Assembly (NCBI RefSeq): GCF_002803095.1
Contig: NZ_PGLR01000024.1
Span: forward strand, 31,190-95,189
DNA: 64,000 bases
DNA from: Pseudomonas sp. ZH-FAD
Lineage (GTDB): Bacteria; Pseudomonadota; Gammaproteobacteria; Pseudomonadales; Pseudomonadaceae
Reading direction: 5' to 3'
Shown: positions 28,312-36,614 of the stretch, in pieces
How the letters are laid out: every line of letters starts with the position of its first letter
Numbering within the stretch: the first letter of the stretch is position 1
Notes under the pieces: model-generated
What the model was told of the DNA's origin: nothing
The model's input: only the letters and a program-made list of their open reading frames with translations
Database searches by the model: none
Position numbers and translations under genes: made by a program

Positions 28312-29085
28312 TCAGGCCTTGCCGTGAGTGATGCATTCGCCGCGGCGCCACAGGCGCCATTCGCCCGGCTGGTACAGCGACCATTGTTCGTTATCGGTCA
28401 AAGGTTCAGTGGCGATGACCGTCACCACGTCGTTGGGCGTGGTCTCTGATTGGAAATCCACCTTCAGGTCAGCGTCCTTGAGCTGCGCAGGGCCAAACGG
28501 CGCGCGGCGGGTGATATGCGCGAGCTTGGTCGAGCAGAAGCTGAACAGCCAGTCGCCATCGCTGAGCAGACAGTTGAACACGCCGAGCTTGCGGTAACTG
28601 GCACAGGACGCCACCAGCACCGGCAGGAGCATTTCCACCGATACCGGTTCGGGAAAGGCGCGACGCACGCGGTTGAGCAGATCGCAGAACGCCGCCTCGC
28701 TGTCGGTCTCGCCGACCGGTCGGTAGAAGGTGGTGGAGCCTTCCAGGCCCGCCAGCTGGCCATTATGGGCGAAACACCAGTTACGCCCCCACAACTCACG
28801 ACTGAAGGGATGAGTGTTGACCAGGCAGACCTTGCCGACGTTGGCCTGGCGGATATGGCCGATCACCACTTCGCTCTTGATCGGGTAGCGCTGCACCAGC
28901 TGCGCCACCTCGGATTCGCTGCTCGCCCGCGGGTCCTGGAACAGACGCAAGCCGCGCCCTTCGTAGAAGCCGATACCCCAACCATCACGGTGCGGCCCGG
29001 TGCGGCCGCCACGCTGCATCAGCCCGGTAAAGCTGAACACGATATCGGTGGGTACATTGGCGCTCATGCCGAGCAATTCGCACAT
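28312..29085 (-). CDS. Class II glutamine amidotransferase, YafJ family
   Basis: A 257-aa N-terminal-nucleophile amidotransferase-like protein. The initiator Met is followed directly by Cys2 (MCELLGM), the expected catalytic residue once Met is removed. Other family marks are the RGGRTGPHRDGWGIGFY region, HIRQANVGKV, NTHPFSRELWG with FAHNGQLAG, and TDSEAAFCDLL. The substrate is unknown. The gene begins four bases after the HIT gene stop and leads into the DUF2937 gene, so the three genes are probably cotranscribed. Confidence 0.88.
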   Translation of the reverse strand: MCELLGMSANVPTDIVFSFTGLMQRGGRTGPHRDGWGIGFYEGRGLRLFQDPRASSESEVAQLVQRYPIKSEVVIGHIRQANVGKVCLVNTHPFSRELWGRNWCFAHNGQLAGLEGSTTFYRPVGETDSEAAFCDLLNRVRRAFPEPVSVEMLLPVLVASCASYRKLGVFNCLLSDGDWLFSFCSTKLAHITRRAPFGPAQLKDADLKVDFQSETTPNDVVTVIATEPLTDNEQWSLYQPGEWRLWRRGECITHGKA

Positions 29086-29089
29086 CGAA

Positions 29090-29536
29090 TCAATTCTCCT
29101 TGCCGAGGATCAGGCGCAGACGCTCGGCTTCATCTTGCAGACGCGCTTCGATTCGCTTGCGGCCCATTGGCAGAAAACGCACCAGCAATCGCCAGAGCAG
29201 CGCCGGCAGGTCACCCGGCCGACGCGGAATCAGGTGTAAATGGAGATGGGGCACGTGCTGATTGGAGTCCGGGCCGTCATTGATCAGCAGGTTGATGCCG
29301 TTCTTACCAAAGCCAGCCTCGCGCAGCGCAGCGGCGATACGCTCGGCCAGCGTCAACAGACGTTCACGCACCGGTGGCGGCAGATCACGTAGAAATGGCG
29401 CATGCAGGCGGCTGACGATCAGCACATGGGCCGGACGCATCGGGAAGATGTCCAGCAGCACGATGAAATCTTCGTCTTCATACAGACGATGAGCGGGTAG
29501 CCGTCGCTCGGCAATGGCACAGAACACGCAATCCAT
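29090..29536 (-). CDS. HIT family protein
   Basis: A 148-aa histidine-triad nucleotide-binding protein, a family that hydrolyses or transfers nucleotidyl groups. The N-terminal DCVFCAIAERRLPAHRLYED and the catalytic triad HLHLHLIP (in NQHVPHLHLHLIPRR) are clear. I place the start at 29536, where GGGAGG precedes the ATG; the longer frame to 29590 adds residues without family similarity. It is first in an apparent operon with the YafJ-like and DUF2937 genes. Confidence 0.88.
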   Translation of the reverse strand: MDCVFCAIAERRLPAHRLYEDEDFIVLLDIFPMRPAHVLIVSRLHAPFLRDLPPPVRERLLTLAERIAAALREAGFGKNGINLLINDGPDSNQHVPHLHLHLIPRRPGDLPALLWRLLVRFLPMGRKRIEARLQDEAERLRLILGKEN

Positions 29537-29599
29537 CGGGCCTCCCTTGCACAAGGCCATCATGCTGAACGCCTGGGCCGGCAGGCGCAAGGGGTCAGA

Positions 29600-30070
29600 T
29601 CAAATACGCGGTTCCATACGCCCCGAGCGATCGCGCCCGTAGTCACGAATTGGCAGGTCGTCGTCCTCTTCCATGCGCTCGCGCAGGGTGCGCGGGTCTT
29701 CGTCGGGCTCGGTTACATGCTCGCCCTGACGCCCCTTCCACCAACGCTCGATGGGCCAGCGAACAGCGACGAACAACAGGTAAACGGCAAGCGCGATCAG
29801 GCTATAGAGCGCCAGATCGGCGACCGCGCGCCAGGCGTTGTTGCCAACCTTGAGCAATATATCCATCGCGGTAACCGCGAGGGCGGGCGCGAACAGTTCG
29901 CGCGCCGGGTCGACGATGGTCGGACTGAACAGCAGCACGGCCATCAGCACCCGCAGCGGCTCGCGCAGGTAGCGCCACATCCAGCTGGTCAGGCGCATCC
30001 ACACCAACAGGCAACCCAGGGCGGCAATCCCGTAGGCCGCCCAGGCCAGGAGGTAGTCGTTTTCATTCAT
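29600..30070 (-). CDS. Conserved membrane protein of unknown function
   Basis: A 156-aa protein with about four hydrophobic helices (around LLAWAAYGIAALGCLLVWM, LRVLMAVLLFSPTIV, FAPALAVTAMDILL and LYSLIALAVYLLFVAV). A charged cytoplasmic tail rich in Asp, Glu and Arg follows. I set the start at the ATG at 30070 (or the adjacent one at 30073); the reading frame runs much further upstream, but that part is antisense to oligopeptidase B. No strong Shine-Dalgarno sequence is visible. It is divergent from ptrB with about 108 bp between starts. I do not recognise a function. Confidence 0.7.
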   Translation of the reverse strand: MNENDYLLAWAAYGIAALGCLLVWMRLTSWMWRYLREPLRVLMAVLLFSPTIVDPARELFAPALAVTAMDILLKVGNNAWRAVADLALYSLIALAVYLLFVAVRWPIERWWKGRQGEHVTEPDEDPRTLRERMEEDDDLPIRDYGRDRSGRMEPRI

Positions 30071-30178
30071 CATAAGCAGGCGCCGGCGTGGCAGGTCTGG
30101 CAAAGGGGCGCTTATGATAGCGGCTTTTGCTCGGTGCGGCGCCCCTGCCGTCGCCCTCTCGTTCTCTGGAGCCACGCC

Positions 30179-32221
30179 ATGTCCTCTGCCCCCATCGCCC
30201 GCCAGGAAGCCGGCAACGACCCTTATCACTGGCTGGAAAACCGCGACAGCGACGAGGTGCTGGCGCACCTGCAGGCAGAAAACGCCTACCTGGATGCCGT
30301 GCTGGAACCGCAACAGGCCCTGCGCGAGCAGCTGTTCGAGGAGATCAAGGGGCGCATTCGCGAGACCGATCTGTCGCTGCCGACGCCCTGGGGCGACTAC
30401 CTCTACTACCAGCGCACCACCGCCGGGGACGAATATCCGCGGCACTATCGTTGCCGTCGCCCTGCCGATGGTTCGCTGGATGTCGACGCGGCCAGTGAAG
30501 CCTTGCTGCTCGACCCCAACGAACTGGCCGGCGGCGGCTTTCTTTCCGTCGGTGCGTTCAGCATCAGCCCTGACCAGCAGCGCCTGGCCTACAGCCTCGA
30601 CAGCAACGGCGACGAAATCTACCGCCTGTTCGTCAAGGAACTGGACAGCGGCCAGATCAGCGAACTGCCCTTCGACGACTGCGACGGCAGCATGACCTGG
30701 GCGAACGACAGCCAGACGCTGTTCTTCACCGAACTGGACGACACCCACCGCCCCTACAAGCTCTACCGTCACCGCCTCGGCGACGCCGCTGCGCAAGCCG
30801 TATTCGAGGAAGCTGATGGCCGCTTCTTCCTGCACTGCTACCGCTCCAGCTCCGAGCGCCAGTTGATCCTGCAGTTGGGCAGCAAGACCACCAGCGAGGT
30901 CTGGGTGCTCGACGCGCAACAGCCGCAAGGCGATTTCAGCTGCCTGGCACCGCGTGAGGAGGGCCACGAATACGATGTCGATCACGGCATGCTGGACGGC
31001 CAGTGGTGCTGGCTGATCCGCAGCAACCAGAGCGGCATCAACTTCGCGCTCTACCGCGCCAGTGAGGCGCAGCCGCAGCGCCCGCACTGGCAACAGATTC
31101 GCGCCCACGACCCGCAGGTGATGCTCGAAGGCGCCACGCTGAACCAGCGCGCTATCGTCCTCGCCCTGCGTGAAGGCGGCCTGCCGATTCTCGAAGTGCA
31201 GCCGCAGGGCGCCGAAGCCTATCGCGTGCAACTACCGGACGCCGCTTACAGCCTCTATGTGCAGGACAGCCTGGAGTTTCACAGCACGGTGATCCGTCTG
31301 CGCTACGAAGCGCTGAACCGCCCCGCGCAAGTGCGCCAACTGGAACTGGCCACGGGCGCTCAGCAGGTCCTCAAACAGACACCGGTAGAAGGTCCGTTCG
31401 ATGCCGATGCCTATGAAAGTCGGCGTCTCTGGGCCACCGCGGCCGACGGCACGCAGATACCGATCAGCCTGGTGGCGCGCCGTGAGGTATTCGCCGCAGG
31501 GAAGCCTGCACCGCTCTATCTCTATGGTTACGGCGCCTACGGCGCGAGCCTCGACCCCTGGTTCTCCCACGCCCGCCTGAGCCTGCTGGAGCGCGGTTTC
31601 GTCTTCGCCATCGCGCACATACGCGGTGGCGGCGAGATGGGCGAAGCCTGGTACCGTGCCGGCAAGCTCGAGCACAAACAGAACAGCTTCGACGACTTCA
31701 TCGCCAGCGCCCAGCGCCTGATCGCCGAAGGTCTGACCACCAGCGCGCAACTGGCGATCAGTGGTGGCAGCGCCGGAGGCCTGCTGATCGGCGCCGTGCT
31801 CAACCAGCGTCCCGAACTGTTCGCTGCCGCCATTGCCGAAGTGCCTTTCGTCGACGTACTCAACACCATGCTCAACCCGGACCTGCCGCTGACCGTCACC
31901 GAATACGACGAATGGGGCGACCCGAATCAGCCCGAGGTATACGCACGCATCAAGGCCTACGCCCCCTACGAGAATATCCGCGCCCAGGCTTATCCGCCCA
32001 TCCTCGCCGTCGCGGGTTACAACGACAGTCGCGTGCAATACTGGGAAGCGGCCAAGTGGGTGGCCAAGCTGCGCCGCGACAAGACCGACGCCAACCTGCT
32101 ATTGCTCAAGACCGACCTAGGCGCTGGCCATGGCGGCATGAGTGGGCGTTACCAAGGCATCAAGGATGTGGCGCTGGAGTACGCCTTCCTGTTCCGTGTG
32201 CTCGGGATAGCACACCCGTAG
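30179..32221 (+). CDS. ptrB: Oligopeptidase B (prolyl oligopeptidase family)
   Basis: A 680-aa serine peptidase that cleaves short peptides after basic residues. An N-terminal beta-propeller (about 70-400) is followed by an alpha/beta hydrolase domain. The triad is visible as Ser531 in SGGSAGG, Asp616 in YNDSRV and His651 in GAGHGG, very close to the E. coli enzyme's positions. I chose the ATG at 30179, with TGGAG nine bases upstream; the long in-frame extension to 29717 overlaps the divergent membrane protein. The stop codon TAG is the first part of a REP palindrome. Confidence 0.95.
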   Translation: MSSAPIARQEAGNDPYHWLENRDSDEVLAHLQAENAYLDAVLEPQQALREQLFEEIKGRIRETDLSLPTPWGDYLYYQRTTAGDEYPRHYRCRRPADGSLDVDAASEALLLDPNELAGGGFLSVGAFSISPDQQRLAYSLDSNGDEIYRLFVKELDSGQISELPFDDCDGSMTWANDSQTLFFTELDDTHRPYKLYRHRLGDAAAQAVFEEADGRFFLHCYRSSSERQLILQLGSKTTSEVWVLDAQQPQGDFSCLAPREEGHEYDVDHGMLDGQWCWLIRSNQSGINFALYRASEAQPQRPHWQQIRAHDPQVMLEGATLNQRAIVLALREGGLPILEVQPQGAEAYRVQLPDAAYSLYVQDSLEFHSTVIRLRYEALNRPAQVRQLELATGAQQVLKQTPVEGPFDADAYESRRLWATAADGTQIPISLVARREVFAAGKPAPLYLYGYGAYGASLDPWFSHARLSLLERGFVFAIAHIRGGGEMGEAWYRAGKLEHKQNSFDDFIASAQRLIAEGLTTSAQLAISGGSAGGLLIGAVLNQRPELFAAAIAEVPFVDVLNTMLNPDLPLTVTEYDEWGDPNQPEVYARIKAYAPYENIRAQAYPPILAVAGYNDSRVQYWEAAKWVAKLRRDKTDANLLLLKTDLGAGHGGMSGRYQGIKDVALEYAFLFRVLGIAHP

Positions 32222-32272
32222 GCGCGACTTCAGCCGCGATTCCCCAAGCATCGCGGCTGAAGCCGCTCCTAC
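32218..32272. repeat. REP-type palindrome overlapping the ptrB stop codon
   Basis: A near-perfect inverted repeat begins GTAGGCGCGACTTCAGCCG and ends CGGCTGAAGCCGCTCCTAC. This is the classic pseudomonad REP sequence. Its GTAG supplies the ptrB stop codon (32219-32221). It may stop transcription or stabilise the mRNA 3' end. Confidence 0.85.
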
Positions 32273-32285
32273 AAGAACCCGGCGA

Positions 32286-32600
32286 TCAGTCCTGCTTGCG
32301 CCGCCCGTCCAATTCCTGACTGTTGCGGCGTATCTGCTCATCCAGTTGCGGAATCGGCTGATCGCTATTGGACCGGGGCGTCGCCCCGGGGAGGGGTTGC
32401 CCTTGTGGCGGAGGTAAAAGGGGCGCCGCTCCCTGGCGCTTGATCGGTACTGCCGTCGAGGGCTGGCCATAGGGCTGCGGGGTTGCCGTACCCGGTGAGC
32501 CGGCCTCCGGCGCCGACGGCATGCGCATGGGTTGCTGCGCCCAAGTCAGCGTGGCGAGGCTGGACACCAGGATTATCGCGGCGAGAATGGGGATACGCAT
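32286..32600 (-). CDS. Small secreted proline-rich protein, unknown function
   Basis: A 104-aa protein with a clear Sec signal peptide (MRIPILAAIILVSSLATLTWA, cleavage near AQA/AQQ). The mature part is rich in Pro, Gly and Gln (LLPPPQGQPLPG) and ends in a short charged helix (IPQLDEQIRRNSQELDGRRKQ). It is probably periplasmic and partly disordered. It is divergent from the HNH gene at 32676 and ends just after the REP element. I do not recognise the family. Confidence 0.65.
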   Translation of the reverse strand: MRIPILAAIILVSSLATLTWAQQPMRMPSAPEAGSPGTATPQPYGQPSTAVPIKRQGAAPLLPPPQGQPLPGATPRSNSDQPIPQLDEQIRRNSQELDGRRKQD

Positions 32601-32675
32601 GATGGCTCTCCTGCTCGACTGGCTTTCGTTCTATTCTGGCAACACCTGCCCACGAACGTTCCAGTGAATTGCCTC

Positions 32676-33044
32676 ATGACACCCACCAGCAAGCTAGACA
32701 AGATCCTCGCCGAAGCCCAGCAACGCCGCGAAACCAGCTACAGGGAAAAGGCGCTGCGCATGTATCCGCACTTCTGCGGCCGGTGCGGCCGCGAATTCAG
32801 CGGCAAGCGCCTGAGCGAGCTGACCGTGCACCACCGTGACCACAACCACGACAACAACCCGGAGGACGGCTCCAACTGGGAATTGCTGTGCCTGTACTGC
32901 CACGACAACGAGCACCAGCGTCAGGTCGATTTGCATTACCAGAAGGAAGAAGCTGCCAGCGCCGGTTCCGGCAGCAAGGTCACGCACAAGGGGCTGGCTG
33001 GCTTGGCTGCCCTGCTGAACCGCCCGGAAGGCAAGCAGGACTGA
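32676..33044 (+). CDS. HNH nuclease family protein, YajD-like
   Basis: A 122-aa protein resembling E. coli YajD. The zinc and HNH residues are visible: FCGRCGREF, then LTVHHRDHNHDNNPEDGSNWELLCLYCHDNEH with the paired CxxC and the HH and HDN motifs. The C-terminal part is Ala/Gly-rich. I take the ATG at 32676; the frame extends upstream to 32532 but that part is antisense to the divergent small gene. No strong ribosome binding site is visible. Activity has not been established for the family as far as I know. Confidence 0.85.
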   Translation: MTPTSKLDKILAEAQQRRETSYREKALRMYPHFCGRCGREFSGKRLSELTVHHRDHNHDNNPEDGSNWELLCLYCHDNEHQRQVDLHYQKEEAASAGSGSKVTHKGLAGLAALLNRPEGKQD

Positions 33045-33067
33045 ACAGGCGCAGACGCCACGCTCCC

Positions 33068-33263
33068 GTAGGAGCCCCGCCCCGGGGCGAAGCTTTTGCC
33101 TTTGCGGTGCTCTTTACACTCACCGTCTATTAGGACATGTGCCCGGATATTGCGAGACGGCAGCTATTCGCTGCGGCGCGCAGTTCCTGCATGAGACCGC
33201 GGTGTTCTATAGCCTGGTGTAGGAGCGAATTCATTGGCGATTCGCGGCTGAAGCCGCTCCTAC
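33068..33263. repeat. Two REP-like palindromes between yajD-like gene and peptidase-like gene
   Basis: The first unit (33068-33093) begins GTAGGAGCCCCG and continues with CGGGGC. The second (33219-33263) runs from GTAGGAGCGAATT to GCGGCTGAAGCCGCTCCTAC and is the same family as the unit after ptrB. Both lie between convergent genes that end at 33044 and 33280. Confidence 0.75.
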
Positions 33264-33279
33264 GGAATTGCGCCAGGGC

Positions 33280-34506
33280 TCAACGCAATAGGCGCGTATC
33301 CAGCGTCTTCGACGGACCGCCGATGACGTTCTCGGTGATGTCGATGAAGTCCTTGGTGCTGACCTTGTCCAGACGCATCAAACCACGGGTCACGTCATCC
33401 AGCGACAGGTTGCCCTTGTCCTTGGTCTTCTGGCGGATTTCCCGGTCCAGTTCCTGCAACAGCAGCACCGCACGCGCAGTGACAGCGCCGCTGGCATTGT
33501 CGGTACGCAGGCTGTTGACCGGTTTGCTCCAGCGAATCAGCTGCTCGCGGATCTTCTGGTAACGGTCCTCGCTGATGCCCCCGGCGCGGCGCATCAATTC
33601 GATGGCGTAGTACTCGGCCAGGCCTTCGGCAATCCAGTCACTGCGCTCGCGGCCATAGATGCGGCCGAATACGTGCACCAGTTCGTGCACCAGAGAGCTG
33701 GTGCCGTTCTCGCTGACCAAGGGCCGGTCGGCGTGCATGAAGTAGGAGTTGGCCGCCGACAGGCCGCCGCGCCACATCGGATCGCCAGCGCCGACGATCA
33801 GCAGCTTGTCCGGGTCGCGCGGAAACACCTGCTGCATCTGCGGCCAGACGAAGGTGAGGAAGGTCATGATATCCATGCGCCGCATGCCCTCGCCGACCGG
33901 CGCGGAGATGGCGATTTCGGTATCCCCCAGGCGAGTGCGACGGGTACCGAGCTTGCCGGCCAGCATCCAGCCGGTCGGTCGGTCGAACTTGCGCTGCGGG
34001 TTGTCGATGCGAAAGCGGTTCTTGCCGATACGCGGCCAGCCGGTTTCCACGCTCGTCCAGCCCTTGGGCAGCTCGAACTGCAGGCGCGCCACCAGCTCGG
34101 TCTTGTTCTGCTGGTCGAGCTTGGCCGCCGGAATCAGGTCGTCGCCCCTGAACAATGCCCAGTCGTCAGTCATCCTGGCGTCGTAGCGCCCCGGCTTGCG
34201 TTCGCTGTCGATCAGCACGCGATAGCTCAGTACGCTCTTGCCCTCGCCTGGCTGCCACTTGCCGCGCCCGGCAACCTCCTGCGACCACTGGCCATCGGCC
34301 TGGAAATCGCTGAAACGCCCGTCTTCGCCAAGATTGAAGTCGAGGCTGCGCACCCGCTCGCCCTTCTCCAGCGTGATGCTGACTTCAGCCTGATTGCTCT
34401 CGGGCAGAAAGCGCACCCGGTAATCCAGATCGACCTTCTGCGTGGCAGCGAAGGCCGGCAGACTCAGAAGCAGCAAGGACGAGTACAACGGCAAGCGAAG
34501 GGACAT
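33280..34506 (-). CDS. Secreted gluzincin-like metallopeptidase (M61-like C-terminal domain)
   Basis: A 408-aa exported protein with a signal peptide (about 1-20, ending PAFAA). A beta-rich N-terminal half is followed by a domain with the zinc motif HELVH near residue 270 and a downstream WIAEGLAEYYA segment carrying the third zinc ligand Glu. This HExxH plus downstream E pattern is that of M1/M61-type peptidases. The ATG at 34506 has AGGAG eight bases upstream, which rules out the 19-residue extension. It is probably periplasmic. The substrate is unknown, and low similarity to characterised M61 enzymes is possible. Confidence 0.75.
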   Translation of the reverse strand: MSLRLPLYSSLLLLSLPAFAATQKVDLDYRVRFLPESNQAEVSITLEKGERVRSLDFNLGEDGRFSDFQADGQWSQEVAGRGKWQPGEGKSVLSYRVLIDSERKPGRYDARMTDDWALFRGDDLIPAAKLDQQNKTELVARLQFELPKGWTSVETGWPRIGKNRFRIDNPQRKFDRPTGWMLAGKLGTRRTRLGDTEIAISAPVGEGMRRMDIMTFLTFVWPQMQQVFPRDPDKLLIVGAGDPMWRGGLSAANSYFMHADRPLVSENGTSSLVHELVHVFGRIYGRERSDWIAEGLAEYYAIELMRRAGGISEDRYQKIREQLIRWSKPVNSLRTDNASGAVTARAVLLLQELDREIRQKTKDKGNLSLDDVTRGLMRLDKVSTKDFIDITENVIGGPSKTLDTRLLR

Positions 34507-34596
34507 CGAGCAAAACTCCTGATACGGAACGTGGCAGCTTATGACAGCTGCGCCACAGGGCAAATTCCATTAACGGGGGACAGATTTGCCACGAAG

Positions 34597-34620
34597 CCGC
34601 GCGGCAATCAACCCGCGCGG
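34597..34620 (-). terminator. GC-rich hairpin over the ycgN stop region
   Basis: Two copies of the self-complementary octamer CCGCGCGG (34597-34604 and 34613-34620) flank an 8-base loop that contains the ycgN stop codon. There is no T-run. It is a possible structural terminator between ycgN and the downstream peptidase-like gene. Confidence 0.3.
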
Positions 34621-35057
34621 AAAATCAGATGATCTTCCCAGTCGTCTTCGGCCACGCTGTTCTCACTGAGCATGCGTCCTGATTGGGAAATGCGCTCGAC
34701 GTGCACGGCGTCCGGGTCGCCTGAGACCAGATGGTGCCAATGTGGCAGGTCCTTGCCTTCGCTGACCAGGCGATAAGCACAGGTCGGCGGCAGCCACTGG
34801 AACTGATCGGCCTGCGCCGGGGTGAGCTGAATGCAGTCAGGCACATGTTTGACCCGGTTGGGATAATCGCTGCAACGGCACGTCTGCAAGTCCAGCAATT
34901 TGCAGGCGATGCGCGTGTAGTAGACGGCGCCATCATCCTCATCCTCGAGCTTCTGCAAGCAGCACAAGCCACAGCCGTCGCACAGCGACTCCCACTCCCC
35001 CGGATCGAGTTGGGCGAGGGTCTTGCGTTTCCAGAAGGGTTCGAGGTCGGCGGCCAT
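34608..35057 (-). CDS. ycgN: YcgN family cysteine-cluster protein (UPF0260)
   Basis: A 149-aa protein of the YcgN/UPF0260 family. Conserved cysteines appear in LCDGCGLCCLQKL, in the ACKLLDLQTCRCSDYPNR stretch and in PDCIQL and PPTCAYR. They suggest an iron-sulfur or zinc cluster, but the function is not known. It follows the dehydrogenase gene on the same strand across a strong 21-bp inverted repeat. Confidence 0.9.
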   Translation of the reverse strand: MAADLEPFWKRKTLAQLDPGEWESLCDGCGLCCLQKLEDEDDGAVYYTRIACKLLDLQTCRCSDYPNRVKHVPDCIQLTPAQADQFQWLPPTCAYRLVSEGKDLPHWHHLVSGDPDAVHVERISQSGRMLSENSVAEDDWEDHLIFRAG

Positions 35058-35179
35058 GGCAGCGGTATGGACTCAGGCGAAAAAAGCGCGGCAGTCTAGC
35101 TTGAGCCTCAGCCCTGGCCAAGCAGCGCATGCCGAATGGCGTCATCAGGGGTTGATTGTACGAGCCGGTCATCGCCGCT

Positions 35180-35233
35180 GGCGGGTTGCACCCGCCCTAC
35201 AGATCTGCACCCGTAGGGCGGGTGCAACCCGCC
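35180..35233. repeat. Perfect 21-bp inverted repeat
   Basis: GGCGGGTTGCACCCGCCCTA plus C (35180-35200) is perfectly complementary to 35213-35233, leaving a 12-base loop. It lies between the dehydrogenase stop (35241) and ycgN. The GTAGGGCGGG unit is a REP-like repeat known in many proteobacteria. Confidence 0.9.
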
Positions 35234-35240
35234 AAATGCC

Positions 35241-36173
35241 TCAATAACCGCGAGCGAAATCCACTTCACCACGTAACGGCTCTCCCGCTTGCCAGCGCGC
35301 CAGGTTGTCGATGAAAAGCTCACTCATCAGCGCCGGGTCGGTGGGCGCCGAGCTGTGACCGGTGAGCAGCAGGCGCGGTGCATTCCAGAACGCATGACCG
35401 GGCGGCAGCGGCTCTTCGCGACAGACGTCGATCACCGCACCGGCCAACTGGTTGCGCTCAAGCGCGGCGACCAGATCGGCATCGACCACGGCGACACCGC
35501 GCCCGGCATTGATCAGCACCGCTTCTGGGCGGAAATGGGCAAGCAGCCTGGCATCGTACAGATCACGCGTGGCCGGCGTGTCCGGCAGCAGGTTGACCAC
35601 GTAATCGGCCCAGGTGACCAGATGAGGCAGTTGATCCATCGCCGCCACGTCGAGAAACGGCGCCTGCTCACGCGCCTGACTGGCGACGCCACGCAGTTCC
35701 ACGCCGAAAGGCTGGAGAAACTCGGCGACGGCCTGACCGATATCACCGCAACCGACCACCAACACGCGGCGTCCGCGCAGGCTGCGTGGCAGGCGGTGAT
35801 CCCAACGCTGCTCGACCTGCGCCGCCAGCCGGGCGAACAGGCGCCGTTCATGGGCCAGCAGATGACCTAGCACGTATTCGGCCATCACCTGACCGAAGAT
35901 GCCGACAGCGCGGGTCAGGCGGTAATCGCGCGGTAATCCCTCCGCCAACAGCGGCGTGATACCGGCCCAGGTCGACTGCAACCACTGCGGGCGCACACCT
36001 TCGCGCAGCAAGGGCGCGAGCAGGTCGGGCTGTCCCAGCCAGAGGTCGCAGTCGCGGGCGACCACACGCAGTTGTTCGAACTGTGCGCCGGCGACCAGTT
36101 GCAGTTCAGGGCAGGCGCTACGAATGCGCTCGGCGTAGAACGCATGATCCTCTTCGGCGATCAGCAGGCGCAT
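35241..36173 (-). CDS. D-2-hydroxyacid dehydrogenase (glyoxylate/hydroxypyruvate reductase-like)
   Basis: A 310-aa NAD(P)H-dependent 2-hydroxyacid dehydrogenase. The Rossmann motif VVGCGDIGQAV (about 138-148) binds the nucleotide. The catalytic Arg lies in NAGRGVAVVDADL, Glu in CREEPLP and His in TGHSSAPTD. The length and lack of an ACT domain resemble GhrA-like enzymes, but the substrate cannot be read from sequence. The start codon lies only seven bases from the 140-bp palindromic element at 36181-36320. The ribosome binding site (CTGGTAAGTC) is weak and partly made of the element's end. Confidence 0.88.
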   Translation of the reverse strand: MRLLIAEEDHAFYAERIRSACPELQLVAGAQFEQLRVVARDCDLWLGQPDLLAPLLREGVRPQWLQSTWAGITPLLAEGLPRDYRLTRAVGIFGQVMAEYVLGHLLAHERRLFARLAAQVEQRWDHRLPRSLRGRRVLVVGCGDIGQAVAEFLQPFGVELRGVASQAREQAPFLDVAAMDQLPHLVTWADYVVNLLPDTPATRDLYDARLLAHFRPEAVLINAGRGVAVVDADLVAALERNQLAGAVIDVCREEPLPPGHAFWNAPRLLLTGHSSAPTDPALMSELFIDNLARWQAGEPLRGEVDFARGY

Positions 36174-36180
36174 GACTTAC

Positions 36181-36320
36181 CAGGCCGTTGAAAAACTACC
36201 TGCGTTGGCAATACTGCGTTAAAAAAAGCCTCAAAATGCTCATTTACAGCATGTAAACTGCGCTTTTTCGGCTTTTTTTGCCTTGTCTTGCCTGCCTCGC
36301 CTACGTTTTTCAAGGGCCTG
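36181..36320 (+). repeat. 140-bp palindromic element, copy 1
   Basis: The element has terminal inverted repeats (CAGGCCGTTGAAAAACTACC at the left, GTTTTTCAAGGGCCTG at the right). An inner complementary pair consists of A-rich and T-rich arms around GCCTCAAAATGC/GGCTTTTTTT, and the core is TTTACAGCATGTAAA. The four bases TTAC flank it on both sides (36177-36180 and 36321-36324), like a target-site duplication. It abuts the ycgL stop codon. Confidence 0.85.
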
Positions 36321-36614
36321 TTACACCGGATCGTTGCGGCGCAGCAGTTCGTCGGGCAGGTGCTGGATGTACTCCTCCTCGGGAGGCGGCATCTGCAGGT
36401 GATAGCCCTGCTTGTCGAGGTTCTCCAGCACGGTGGCAATGTCTTCCCGAGACAACTTCCGCTCCGGGCTGAGCACCAGATCGAAGGCATGCGCAGGCGG
36501 GCCGAACACGGCGAGCAGCCCTTCGGGCACTCGCTTCAGGGCATCGGCCTTGAGCACGTAGAGGTACATCTCGTTCTTGCGCGGACTCTTGTAGATGGAA
36601 CAGATGCGTTTCAC
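36321..36614 (-). CDS. ycgL: YcgL domain-containing protein
   Basis: A 97-aa protein of the YcgL family (KRICSIYKSPRKNEMYLYV at the N-terminus, PPPEEEYIQHLPDELLRRND near the end), function unknown. It starts with GTG at 36614 and overlaps the RNase D stop codon by three bases (GTGA), so translation is coupled to rnd. Its TAA stop directly touches the 140-bp palindromic element. Confidence 0.9.
   Translation of the reverse strand: MKRICSIYKSPRKNEMYLYVLKADALKRVPEGLLAVFGPPAHAFDLVLSPERKLSREDIATVLENLDKQGYHLQMPPPEEEYIQHLPDELLRRNDPV

Noticed and set aside
30074..31231. Upstream extension of the minus-strand membrane protein gene to a 543-aa frame
   Set aside because: The extension is antisense to oligopeptidase B, whose catalytic motifs and length are clear. 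The membrane protein starts properly at about 30070.
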